From Catenaria anguillulae PL171 (Eukaryota > Blastocladiomycota > Blastocladiomycetes > Blastocladiales > Catenariaceae), in NCBI GenBank assembly GCA_002102555.1, contig MCFL01000060.1, forward strand, positions 1 through 64,000: DNA of 64,000 nucleotides, read 5' to 3'. Positions 51,531 through 61,742 of this stretch are shown here, piece by piece. Below the pieces are notes generated by a model. It did no database searches, had not been told where the DNA came from, and was given only the letters and a program-made list of their open reading frames with translations. Numbering within the stretch: the first letter of the stretch is position 1; each line of letters starts with the position of its first letter. A program made the translations under genes and the position numbers.

Positions 51531-53210
51531 AGTGAGTGGAGAGTGCCGGGCGATTTGGTGTTGAGATTGTGACGACGGCAAATACTGCCCCCTTCTCTCA
51601 TGTCTTTTGTCCAACTTTGGTCCGGCAACAATCCATTGAGTTGCAGTTGATCACAGCTTGTTCAGTTTGTTCAAGAGTGAAGCGCTTTCCACAGCGATGA
51701 CGAATGCAACGAAAGGCCAATCAAGGACCGAACACAAACCCAAGCCCAGCCCTCCAAAATGCTCTCCCGCGATCCTCCTGGCCAGCAAACCGCAGAGTCG
51801 ACCGCTCACCCGCCGGTCCGGCCTCCACCCACCACACTCAGCGACGCGCAAGCAGTTGACATCTCCCTCGCAATTCCAGAATGGCTCGGCTTTCGTATTC
51901 GCTCTGCCGCTCAGCAACACCAGCTCTCGACCGCCATCCCATCTCTGCGTTTCTGGGTCGATCTACCGCGTCCCTCCGCGTCGGAAACAACGCACGCCGA
52001 AAGGAGCACCTGTTTGTAGCGTCTGGCAAGTGTCGGGTCTCAGCAGCAGAAATGGCGGCCCAAGGGTTGGTCTGTCGACAACCAGTCGGCCGCGGCGACC
52101 ACAGAGATCGCGCCTGAGCCTAACGGACCCAGAAAAAAGGGATTGCGGTATAGTATCTCGGACCGGTCTGTGAGGCACACATGGGTCCATGTGGTGAATG
52201 TGTCGAGTGATTTGCGGGAAACGGTACCTGTGATGCCACGCGTGCGATTTGGGTGCGCGCATGCCGGATACGATTCCGAAGTGTGGGCCTTGGCCAACGG
52301 GTTTGTGGGTCATTGACCCGTATGTCCGCGAAAACAAGGAGACGATTTTGTGCGGGGACCGAACTGGCGAGCAACACGCATTGGCGCGGCTTCCAACGAG
52401 TTTCGGCGGGCCGTCGGTGTTTTGCGATTGGAGTTTGTCAACGCTTGGTCTTGGCACGTCTTAGCGCAGCACTTGATCCCCAACCCACTCCCATGTCTCG
52501 GTCAAGATGCTCACCAAGTATGACCGCGTCAACAACAATAACACCGCCAGCGAAGGGGCGAATCAAGACGAAATGGGTTCGCAAGCGATCCGATTCAAAA
52601 ACCATGTTGCCGAGGTTCCGTTGGCGCAACCGCGACTGTTGAGCGTTCTCGTGCGGGACTCGGGGTTGAGCAAGATGATTGACGGTGTGGCAGTGACATG
52701 GAACAGCAAAAAGAGGTACTGGCGGCAAGAACGATTGAGTTGACTCGCGACATTCATCAAGTCGCTGGAGCAGTACGGGAGTGTTTTGTGATTCCCAAGG
52801 AATGATTGGGTTCGTTTCAGTGCGAATGATTCTTGTAAGTCGGTAGCTCATGTCTCACGCAATCTCAGTAATTGTGAACTTGATCTCACAATTGAATCAC
52901 AACTATGGGTGGTCAAGTCACACAGACGACGAAGAAGTAAGTAGCTGCCAGCACAGCACGACCAGTCACGGATATAAAGTTCATCACAAGTCGGCCGAGA
53001 GGAAAAGGCTCCAGTTACGGTATCCACCGCATGCACGGTGTCGGTGGCGCTGAGTGACTCGATGTGGTACCGCGAATGAAAAGGAAAGCCAGAAATACTT
53101 AAAGCTTGAGCCCGTGATATGCCTCCTCTCACGGCCAAGGGCTAATCCAGTCAAACAATGCAAGTATCCTACATGCCCGTTGACCAATCGACCTCATCAC
53201 TGCCATCATC
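51531..53210 (+). other. Unresolved coding-like stretch, possible broken gene
   Basis: Several adjacent open stretches have the local codon bias but sit in different frames: MLSRDPPGQQTAESTAHPP (from 51759), then WRPKGWSVDNQSAAA and RHTWVHVVNVSSDLRETVPV (52050-52310), DPYVRENKETILCGDRTGEQ (52310-52460), NEFRRAVGVLRLEFVNAW, and YDRVNNNNTASEGANQDEMG (52520-52740). Read together they suggest a ~320-residue protein interrupted by several frame changes, but I recognise no family and cannot define start, introns or end. The last ~400 bp is promoter for the DUF4246 gene; TATAAAG is at about 52973. Confidence 0.3.
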
Positions 53211-55418
53211 ATGTCAACTGGCCAACCTACCCCGAATGTCGAGGACGCCTTTGTGCAAGCTCGCCTGCCGTTCCTCGATCTGTATTCTGGCCTCAACGAA
53301 GAATATGGCTTTGAAAACATCCCCGAGCTGACGCAGCTCATTCCTTACACTCCGCTCACGCTCGTCGAGCAACAAATCGTTGCCGTGCTCAACGCCGTGC
53401 GCAACAAGCGCAACTGGGCCGCCAAGTTTCGCGAGTCGCCCGCCATTCGCGCAAAGTGGCGGCGGGAGCTCGAGTCGCAGTTGACAGAGCGCAACAAGCT
53501 TCGTGTGCTTCGGTATGCCTTCAAGGAGCTTGCATGGCAAGCCGAGCATGAGCCATTGGCCGCCGGACCGGATAACGTCTTTGCGTCGGATTCGTTGTTG
53601 CCCGTGGCGACCCGCATGCGACTGGTGAGTTGGCGGCCAAGCTCGAAGATGTGCCTGAGCACAAGAAGGATTGGCATCCAAAGTCGAACGACCAAGTACT
53701 CGATCTCGTCCACCCTTCGCTGTTCCCTGTCGTTTACGGCAGGACTTGCGCATTTCCGCCCGAGCAGCGAGCAAACTCGTTAAGGAATCGGTGGCGAGGG
53801 CGGGGGCGCAAGGCGCGGGGGTTGTGAATCCACCCTCACAAGTGCCCAAGCCGTACGAGGAAGAGTTCATGTCGTCGCAGTTCCAGTGGCTGCCTGCCGA
53901 GATCCAAGTTGATGCCAAGGGCAAGTCGGCTCAGTTTGTGTCGTACATCAACAATTTGCACCCGGACGACCACCCCGAGCTGTACCAGGTGCTGGGCGAT
54001 GTGTTTGCGAGTATGCTGCCCATGTTTGAGCAGGCGCTTGTCCGCATCGATTGTCCACGGCCCATTCGAATTTGTACTGGTATGTGCGCATCTCATTAGC
54101 TGTCGTATCCGACTACCTGCATCATTCACGTCCCCCTCCTGTTCTTGATTCAGCGCCCGACTTTTGGTACAACACTGTCCCCGTCGAATCGGGCGAATCC
54201 GAGCAGGACTTTATTGGATCCGACGACGATTTCGCGGGCGTTGCGGCAGGCGATGAGCAGCAAGAAGAAGCCGAAGAAGAGGAAGAGGACGTCGGCAACT
54301 GGGATGACCCGCGCAGGAAAATCAACCACAAGAACGACAACTTGCCCATGTTTACGATTGGTGGCGACGGTGACCCAGGCGCCGATTGTGACGATCCCAT
54401 GGACGTGGATACAGCAAGTGAGAGCGAGGAGATCATGACAGCGGCGGAGATGCTCGAAGAAGTTGAATCCGCGACCGAATCCGAGTCCGAGGATCCGTCA
54501 TATGTCGGGCGAGAATTTGAGGACGAAGATCAAGAGTATCCGTACGAGAAGTACTGGACGAATGCGCTCACTGACTTTATGACGGCGCCAATTGGTGTGA
54601 CGGGTCAGCCCGAAGGGATCACATCATTCGGCGACGATTCGTACGCGCGTGTGTACCGCCCCAAAGTGCCCCGTCGATTCGTGCCGCCCGCGCCCGTGGA
54701 CGTGCCCACCATGTCGCCACACTCGCAGCTGGCGGGCAAGCGGCTTCAGGTCATTGTCAAGCTTGCCAACATCCACCTCACGCCCGACAACCCGACATAC
54801 CCCGGTGGCTCGTGGCATGTCGAAGGCATGCTCAACGAGTCCATCATTGCGACTGGTCTCTATTACTACGCCATGGATAACATCACCGAGTCGCGCTTGC
54901 ATTTCCGTTCCTTTGTCCAACCCCCGACTGTCGACCACCAGCAGCATTATGTGTTGAGCGACATTTACGGCCTCCACACGCCCAACATGGGATACGTTTT
55001 GTGCCAGGGCAAGGGCTACATTACCGCCCATGAAGGCCGGGCCGTTGTGTTCCCCAACATGTACCAGCACAAGGTGTTCCCATTCGAGCTCGAGGACAAG
55101 TCTCGCCCTGGGTATCGCAAGATCTTGGCCTTTTTCTTGATTGATCCCGCTCGATCCGAATCCGGTGACGTGTTGTCGTCAGCCGTGGTTCCGCCGCAGC
55201 AAGCCGATTGGTTGGCCCGCGAGTTTGTCAAGGATCCGACCAATCCGTTGGCGTCCAAGCTACCCGTGGAGTTGGTTGAGATGATTGGCGACAAGGTGGC
55301 CATGACGATGGAGCAGGCAAAGGAGATTCGGCTGGAGCTGATGGAGGAGCGGTCGATGAGCGCCAGTACCAGCAACGAGTTGACGTATGGTGCTGAGTAC
55401 AACTTGTGTGAGCATTGA
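53211..55418 (+). CDS. DUF4246 family protein (2-oxoglutarate/Fe(II) oxygenase-like), two frame changes
   Basis: Exons 53211-54079 and 54155-55418. The start is MSTGQPTPNVEDAF. DUF4246 blocks are clear: YTPLTLVEQQIVAVLNAVRN, KDWHPKSNDQVLDLVHPSLF, FQWLPAEI, PDFWYNTVPV, PGGSWHVEGMLNESIIATGL, and YQHKVFPFELEDK...YRKILAFFLIDP. The HVE and later His/Arg residues fit a 2OG-Fe(II) dioxygenase-type facial triad, but the biochemical role of this fungal family is not established. An acidic insertion (EEAEEEEEDVGNWDD) interrupts the middle. Single-base losses are needed near 53624 and 53745; the rest is intact and the intron phase is correct. Confidence 0.8.
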
Positions 55419-56056
55419 CGAGGAGGCCGTGATTTGGCAGTGTACTTTTTCTAGTCGCAGTATTGGCACAAACATAATCGATGCATGGCATCATGGCAGT
55501 TTCTTCCCCACTTCCCCACTTCCCGACCATGCAGACTACAATGAAACGAATCAGAATGCGGCGGCTCTCCATGGATATCGAGGACATGGCCAAGAGGATC
55601 ATTGGTACGCCAACTACCCAATTCCAGGGATGCTTGTTGTCAACACCACGCAATTTTTACTTGCGCATTTCTCACGAGCAAGCGCGCCGATACCGTTTTC
55701 GTTTTCGGAATGGGACTTTGCATGCTGGCCTTTTGTCCCATGAATACGTGTCATGGATATATATTGCCTCCCAGTGGTCTTCTTCCCAAGGACTCAAAAA
55801 CATGACTGTGTTGAGCAAGATGATGACAGCAAACTGTGTGGAGACTAGATAAATACAAAAGAAAGAAGAAACTAATAACAAAGAGTGAAGGAAATGAGCC
55901 TGAAGAGATTGAATGAATACAAATAGAAGGGGACGGTGAGGGACGGGGGGACAAGAAGAATACAATTCAACAACAAGAAACCAACGAAATCCAAACGGAC
56001 AAAAGACCTCACGTGCACTCAAAAGTAAGCGCGCAATCAAAACAAAAAGGCATGAC
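55419..56056. other. Convergent intergenic region
   Basis: The 3' ends of the DUF4246 gene (+) and the bZIP gene (-) meet here. The part near 55850-56050 is A-rich, typical of UTR. No coding signal. Confidence 0.45.
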
Positions 56057-57733
56057 TCAAATCCTCGGGGGCATACCACGCGCCAACATCTGCGCTTGCG
56101 CAGGCATCTTGTGGGCCAAGTGCTGGTGCTGCTGCGCGGCGGCCTTCATCTCACTGACCATTCTCCTGGCCTCTTCCAACTCGCGCTTGAGTGACTCGTT
56201 TTCCGCCTCCAAATCCACGACGCGCGCCTCCAAAAAGTTCATCTTTGCCGCACGCCTAGCGCGCGAGTGGCGCGCCGAAAGCGTGTTCTTGATGCGCTTG
56301 GCAGCCTCTGGGTTGCTCGCATCGTCCTCGTCGGCAGCATCCTGCTCGGCGGCCACAGCGTCGCCCGAGGCCGTGTCGCCCGACGAACGCTTGCGCTTCT
56401 TTTGAATGGGCGCGTCCAACGGAATCAAGTGCGACGGGTACTCGAGCACCTCGTCGGGAATCTCGAGCTTGGCACGCTTGCTGCCCGTGGTGGTGCCGTC
56501 CTTGGAGCACTCGGGCTTCTTGATCACGGGTGCCGTCGTGCCAGCAGCGGGTGCCGTGGCCATGGCGGGCAGCAACGGCTTGAGACCGGCGGCAGCCGTG
56601 GTGGCCGATGCATTGGCCACCGCAGCCGCAAGCGAGTTGGGCTTGAGGGGCTTGCCTGCGGGACCAGCAGATGCAGCTGCAGCGGCAGCGGCAGCGGCCG
56701 CAGCCTCTTGCAGGCGATGCTGGTGGTACGCCGACAGCGACGCGGCGGCCGTTTGTGCAACGGCCGGAAGCGCGTTGGGCATGGCCGAGGCCGGCGCAGG
56801 AGCAGGAGCAGCAAACATGGCGGGCATGGTGGGCATGGCGGGCGTGGTGGCGACTGCCGCGGGGGCCGCAGCAGCAGACACGGGCACGAGCAGGGTCGTG
56901 GGCTGGTTGTTGGGGCCCGTCACGTTGATGACCGAGTACAACTGGGGCTGCGTCTGGGGCTGGGGCTGTGCGGGGTGCGGGGCAGACAGCATGGGCACCA
57001 TTGCGGGAGTCGGCTGCGAGTGCATGACGGGCACCGTGAACGAAGCCGCTGGCATTGCAGTAGCAGACGGCTGCGACAAACGGCGCGGTGCAGCTGCAGG
57101 GACGGGAGCAACAGCAACGGGCGCAGCAGACGCAGGCTTGGCCTTTGGTGAGGGCGGCTCGAGCGCAGGCAAGTCCTCTGGTGCGGGCGTGGGCATGCGT
57201 GCTTGGCGAGTTGGCGCGACAGAGTCGAAGCCAAAGAGGGCAAACAAGTCGGCTTCAAAGTCGGCGGGCAAGCCAGCAGCGGCAAGCTTGGCGGGATCCA
57301 CAGAGGCAGGTGCCGACGAGGATGAGGGCGAGCCAGTGGTTGGCGAGGTGCACATGAGATCGTCGCCCAGGAGGCTCGCGATCAGGTGGTCGGCAGCCGT
57401 GGGCATAAGCGACTGCGACTGCGACTGCGACGTGGCAGGGGCCGGCTGCAGGTTGGAGGCAGAAACGAGCGCGGGGACGGACGAGGCAGTCAGGGGAAAC
57501 GAGGAGGAAGACGTAGCAAAGGACGAGGAGAAGGAAGACGACGAGACGGAAGCAGACGACGAGGACGGGAAGGACGCGAGACTCGGGTCAGCCGCGAGCA
57601 GCGAGTTGAGGTGATCGTCGAGCGAGTGCTCGCCAAAATCAAACGCCGAGGACGAGAAGGGCGCGGCGGCAGACGACATGAGGAAAGAGGACGGATCGTC
57701 GTGGAAGGCGTTGGAAGTGTTGTGGAACGACAT
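56057..57733 (-). CDS. Gcn4/CPC1-like bZIP transcription factor
   Basis: One uninterrupted ORF of 558 aa. The C-terminus carries the DNA-binding basic region and leucine zipper: NPEAAKRIKNTLSARHSRARR (about 474-494) followed by NFLEARVVDLEAENESLKRE. The NTxxARxSRARR signature is that of Gcn4-type factors, which bind TGACTCA and activate amino-acid biosynthesis genes under starvation. The upstream ~450 residues are Ser/Ala/Pro-rich with acidic/hydrophobic patches in the first 120 (DFGEHSLDDHLNSLL), a plausible activation domain. A basic segment (IQKKRKRSSGD) precedes the bZIP. Its leader contains four short upstream ORFs (listed separately), as in yeast GCN4, suggesting translational control. 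Confidence 0.88.
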   Translation of the reverse strand: MSFHNTSNAFHDDPSSFLMSSAAAPFSSSAFDFGEHSLDDHLNSLLAADPSLASFPSSSSASVSSSSFSSSFATSSSSFPLTASSVPALVSASNLQPAPATSQSQSQSLMPTAADHLIASLLGDDLMCTSPTTGSPSSSSAPASVDPAKLAAAGLPADFEADLFALFGFDSVAPTRQARMPTPAPEDLPALEPPSPKAKPASAAPVAVAPVPAAAPRRLSQPSATAMPAASFTVPVMHSQPTPAMVPMLSAPHPAQPQPQTQPQLYSVINVTGPNNQPTTLLVPVSAAAAPAAVATTPAMPTMPAMFAAPAPAPASAMPNALPAVAQTAAASLSAYHQHRLQEAAAAAAAAAAASAGPAGKPLKPNSLAAAVANASATTAAAGLKPLLPAMATAPAAGTTAPVIKKPECSKDGTTTGSKRAKLEIPDEVLEYPSHLIPLDAPIQKKRKRSSGDTASGDAVAAEQDAADEDDASNPEAAKRIKNTLSARHSRARRAAKMNFLEARVVDLEAENESLKRELEEARRMVSEMKAAAQQHQHLAHKMPAQAQMLARGMPPRI

Positions 57734-57881
57734 TTTCTTGAGAAAAAAAATAAGAAATCAATCAATCAGGCAAGCAAAAAGTAATGAAAAGACAATCAAT
57801 GAAAGGAGAGATAAGATAAGGCTGATTTTTTTTGTGGGGTGAGAGAAAGATAGATAGATAGATAGATGTGAAAAACTTGGG

Positions 57882-57908
57882 TTAACGGGGGGATGTGGCA
57901 GGAGCCAT
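57882..57908 (-). promoter_or_regulatory. uORF4 of the bZIP gene
   Basis: ATG at 57908 encodes MAPATSPR and stops with TAA at 57882, 148 nt before the main start. It is the longest of the four upstream ORFs and the last before the main ATG, 14 nt after uORF3 ends. Confidence 0.55.
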
Positions 57909-57922
57909 TTTGACGGGGGGCG

Positions 57923-57934
57923 TTAGGTCGGCAT
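57923..57934 (-). promoter_or_regulatory. uORF3 of the bZIP gene
   Basis: ATG CCG ACC TAA, a three-codon ORF (Met-Pro-Thr). Confidence 0.55.
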
Positions 57935-58057
57935 TTTGAAAGGGGGGTGCGAGGAGCGAGTGCTGGGCAGCAGGGTTTCCTTTAGCGGGCGAGGGATTAC
58001 CAAGGGAGGTAACGTTTAGCGCTAACGGGGTTCAGAGAGTGGACGACGGCAAAGCGT

Positions 58058-58069
58058 TTAGAAGGCCAT
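58058..58069 (-). promoter_or_regulatory. uORF2 of the bZIP gene
   Basis: ATG GCC TTC TAA, a three-codon ORF (Met-Ala-Phe). It resembles yeast GCN4 uORF1 (Met-Ala-Cys) in length and first residues. Confidence 0.55.
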
Positions 58070-58200
58070 GTTGGGAGGCGGGCGGGGCAGCGTTGACGGC
58101 ACGCTACGGAACGTTACAGAGGTTGATGTGGGAATGGGTGCGCTGGGCAGGTCGAGTCAGGTCGACGATCAGTATGTGACGTTGGACTGATGTCGTTTTG

Positions 58201-58212
58201 TTAAAATGTCAT
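58201..58212 (-). promoter_or_regulatory. uORF1 of the bZIP gene
   Basis: ATG ACA TTT TAA, a three-codon ORF (Met-Thr-Phe), 479 nt upstream of the main ATG. Whether the transcript begins upstream of it is not known. Confidence 0.5.
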
Positions 58213-58619
58213 GGATCGGTCGGTGGGGTGAGGCGAGAGAGAAGTGGAAGTAGGAGCGGGAGTGGATGGGAGGGAATTGCGTTGCTTTTGACCACACAGT
58301 CAGCCACAGACTCTGTTGATTTGATTTCCAAAACGGGATGACGTGGTTTGGAGCGTGGCCAATCGGCCATTTTCAACCGCTACATGGTCCACGTGATGCG
58401 CAGCAAATGAAATCTCGGGCCCGTGACCCAATGACTCGCTCGGGTTTAGCCGCCGGTGCCCAGCCGACGATCAAAGCATGGGGCCAACATTTGATGAAGC
58501 AATCACGTCCGCTTCTCGTCCGCAGCCACACCCATCCATCGATCCACATATGGACTTATGTAGATGCGTGGGTCGTTCATACCTCTATAGCTCCGTCCAT
58601 TATCACCACCTGCTGCATC

Positions 58620-59430
58620 ATGAGCAAGCTGTTCCTCACACACCCACCAACGCCAACGCCGCAGACGACGCGTGCGTGCTGTTCGTTCAAGAGGCGTCAC
58701 GACCGACCGTCTCCACTCACAAAGTTTTGGATATGTCGTACCAGATCTTTCATCTCATGAGGGCATCTCCTGCTTCCCACTCACGCCGCTGACATCTCCG
58801 TGTGGCCGCCTCACCCTGACTCCTCTCACCTTGGCCGACATCCCGACGCTGTATTCCATTTCACACCCGCACGAGCACGCCAACAACAAGCAGGATCCAA
58901 ACGTACATCCTTACTATGGCGGCTTCACGTACGGCCCCTTTGCAACGCTGGATGACTATACGCACTTTATCCAAGACCGTTTCTTTGCCAAACCGGACGT
59001 GGTTGGCTTTGTGATCCATACAACCTACGAACCTGACGGGGTCACACTCACGCCCAGTCCCACTCGCACTTGCGCAAGCGAGTCGGACGCGGGCGGCAGA
59101 GTTATCGGCCTGATCGCCTTGCTGTCGACCGTCCCCGCACACTTGCGCACCGAGCTGGGCCATGTGTGGTATGACACGCGCTACCGCGGCACATTTGTGG
59201 GCAAGGCCGCGCCGGCGACAGTCTTGCATTGGGCATTCGAGGAGCTCGGGTTTTGGCGCGTGGAATGGAAGTGCATGCCGAGCAATGTGGCGAGTCGGCG
59301 GGCGGCCGTCAAGCTTGGGTTTGTGTACGAGGGCACGTTCCGCAAGTTCATGGTGGGCAGGGCGCCAGACCGCAGGGCCGTGGACATGGATTACTTGGCC
59401 ATGACGGATGATGATTGGCAGAACTGTTAA
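58620..59430 (+). CDS. GNAT acetyltransferase, copy 3, intact
   Basis: Exons 58620-58671 and 58745-59430 give 245 aa in exact frame. The first exon (MSKLFLTHPPTPTPQTT) and phase-1 intron match copies 1 and 2, followed by LSSHEGISCFPLTPL. The acetyltransferase core is complete: LRTELGHVWYDTRYRGTFVG, WAFEELGFWRVEWKC, ASRRAAVKLGFVYEGTFRKF, then DYLAMTDDDW. Unlike the other two it has no frame errors and carries an extra ~15-residue insertion (TPSPTRTCASESDAGG). RimJ/RimL-like, probably cytosolic; substrate unknown. It lies about 7 kb from copy 2, with the DUF4246 and bZIP genes between. Confidence 0.85.
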
Positions 59431-59606
59431 CAAGTGAGTCACTTTCGTGAGGGAAGTTGATCACGTCTCTCCCAAGCTCGTCTCACACTCACACACGTCA
59501 GCTCATCTTGGTAAATACACAAATACTCGTCGCGTATTGTATTCATGACGATGGATCATGGTGTAAATACTGCTTTCTGCGACTCGATGCAATCTTTCTC
59601 AAAGAT

Positions 59607-61742
59607 ATGAATCTCCGCTCGCGATCCACACCCAATCCCACCTCGGCTGCCTCTCGGGCAACGGCTCCGCCCACAGCCACGCCGACAGCCACGGCCAAGA
59701 TCACAAAGGCCAAGACCAAATCCACACCCAAGCGCAAGGTCAGCGACACCGACTTTGATTCCAGAACAGAGGCTGACGGCTCACACCGTGACGAAAACTC
59801 GGGCAGCGCAGATGCCGCTGGCACCACCGCCACTCGGTCGCAGCGTCGTCGCATTAACGTGGAAGTGGAAGTGGAAGTGGTCGTGCCAACCCCTTCAAGG
59901 TCCAAACCCAAGCAAGAGCCTCAACCGCTCTCTGTTCCCCCGCCAGTTCCGCTGGTTGCACAAGTAATCAACTCGTCGGATGCACCCGAAGCGGCCAACC
60001 CGATCCCAGATCTACTCAAACGGGTGGCCAACCCGACACCTGCAGCGACGGGCGAATGCACGACAATTGTGGCCCGCGACACAGAGTCCACAGTCATCCG
60101 ATCTTTTCTGACACACCACCTCGGCCCTCCTCCCTCGGGACCAACATCCCCCGAATCGACACCAATCACCTCTTCGTCTCTCTACATTTGTGGATCGCCC
60201 GGCGTCGGCAAAACGGCCCTCGTCACGCAACTTGTCTCTGCCTATCCGCCCACACAGGCAACCGTCATTCATGTCAATTGCTTTTCGTTGCGCCCGCCCG
60301 AGGCCGTGTATGCAAAGATTGTCCGGTTGCTGAGGATCACTCTGGGCCTTCCGGACGATAAGGCGTCTAGCGCAAGGAAGAAGGAAGCACTGGGCGTCAA
60401 GCACATTGAATCCCTGATCCGCGAGCACGTCGTCGAGGAAAAAGAGGAGGCAGATGTAGAGAATGCGCTGCCAAGCACCCCAGTCAAGAAACGTGGTCGA
60501 AAGGCCAGTGTGGTCCAACAGACATCGTCCCGCAAGCAGCCGCCAGTGTACGCCATCCGGTTTGTTCCATATTCCAAATGAAGCACTCACGTACTCATTT
60601 TGTCATCCTGTCGCAGCATTCTCGTTCTCGACGAGCTCGACGCCCTGTACCCGCCATCCGCCTCCACCTCCGGCTCAACCGACTTCCCCGCTGTCCTCTA
60701 CTCCCTCTTCTCACTAACCCACCAACTCTCGCCGCACCTGGCACTCATCGGGATCGCCAACGCCCTCGACCTGACGGCGCGCCTGCTCCCACACCTCACG
60801 GGCCCGCTTGCCCCGCTCACGCTCACCTTCCACTCATACTCGGTGCCCTCGCTCGTCCAAGTCCTGCAATCGCGCTTTGGCAAGGACAAGCTCAAACCAG
60901 CCGCCGCCATGTTCATTGCCCGGGCCGTGGCCAAGGACTCGAGCGACGTGCGCAAGGCACTGGCCATTGCCCGTGACGCGTGTGCGCGTGCACGAAGGGC
61001 AGGGAAGGTGGCCGTGGATGTCAAGGAGGTGCACGAGGTAATCAAGGGCATGGCCGCCAAGGCAGCGTCTGTTTCCGCGAGTGGTGGAGGCGCCGCGGGT
61101 GCAGCCACTTCAAGTGTCTCGGGCGTGGTTGTGCGTGTGCGCGCAAAGCCCGCACATGCAAAACTCGCGCTTGCGGCACTCGTGTCTCTGGTTGCGCCCA
61201 AGGTCAATGGCATGGAGAAGGACAAGCTGGGTGTCACGCCATTCGCCGGGCAAGTGGATCTCGGAACGTATGTTGGCTCGTCTTGGTCGACAGATACGCC
61301 GGGGGCTACCAAGACGTCGAGCGGCGTGGCCGGCCCACCAACGTGCATGCAGCTCTACAACACATACTGCACGCTCGTGGCCCAATTCCCTTCGGTGCCG
61401 CTCAAGCCCGTGCACGAGGCCGAGTTTGGCGACCTGGTGGCTGTACTCGAACACGATCGCCTCCTTCGGCTGATGCGTGCGCCGGGGGCCACTGCATCTG
61501 CGGCACGCCAAGCAGCGGGGTCCAGGTCCAAGCGGTCGACGGCATTGGGCAAGGACGAGGTCAAAGGCATGCGAATGGCCAAGGTGGTTTTGGAGGCAGA
61601 TGTGGGTGAGGTGCGCAGGGGATTGACCACGGCGGCGGTCGGGGTGCTGGATGACGAGGTGGGTAGTGGGGAGGGAGGCGGCAGGGCCGATTTGGTGGGC
61701 GAGTATTTGAGGGAAGTGTTGGGGGTTGAAGCTGCCGAGTGA
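59607..61742 (+). CDS. CDC6: DNA replication licensing AAA+ ATPase Cdc6
   Basis: Exons 59607-60559 and 60617-61742 give 692 aa in exact frame. A disordered basic N-terminus holds candidate CDK sites (STPKRK, TPSRSK, with STPVKK further on). The AAA+ domain follows: Walker A ICGSPGVGKTALV, Walker B LVLDELDAL recovered across the splice junction, sensor-1 region LALIGIANALDLTARLLP and sensor-2 region DVRKALAIARDACARA. A C-terminal winged-helix region covers the last ~200 residues (MQLYNTYCTLV). Lack of a BAH domain favours Cdc6 over Orc1. Cdc6 loads the MCM2-7 helicase on origins with ORC and Cdt1. Confidence 0.85.

Larger units (their letters stand above)
57734..58619. other. bZIP leader and divergent promoter region
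   Basis: Contains the bZIP 5' leader with four short upstream ORFs and the promoter of GNAT copy 3. A GATA tetranucleotide microsatellite lies near 57850-57866. No larger gene. Confidence 0.6.

Noticed and set aside
40254-53750. Programmed ribosomal frameshifting as the cause of the frame changes
   Set aside because: The sites share no slippery heptamer or common motif, occur several times per gene and in unrelated families. Sequencing error or decay is simpler.
56267-57614. Long Gly/Ala/Arg-rich plus-strand ORFs (294 and 402 codons)
   Set aside because: Antisense shadows of the Ala/Pro-rich bZIP gene; composition is just the complement of its repeats.
57850-57866. GATA tetranucleotide repeat
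   Set aside because: A short simple repeat in the bZIP leader; no evidence of function.
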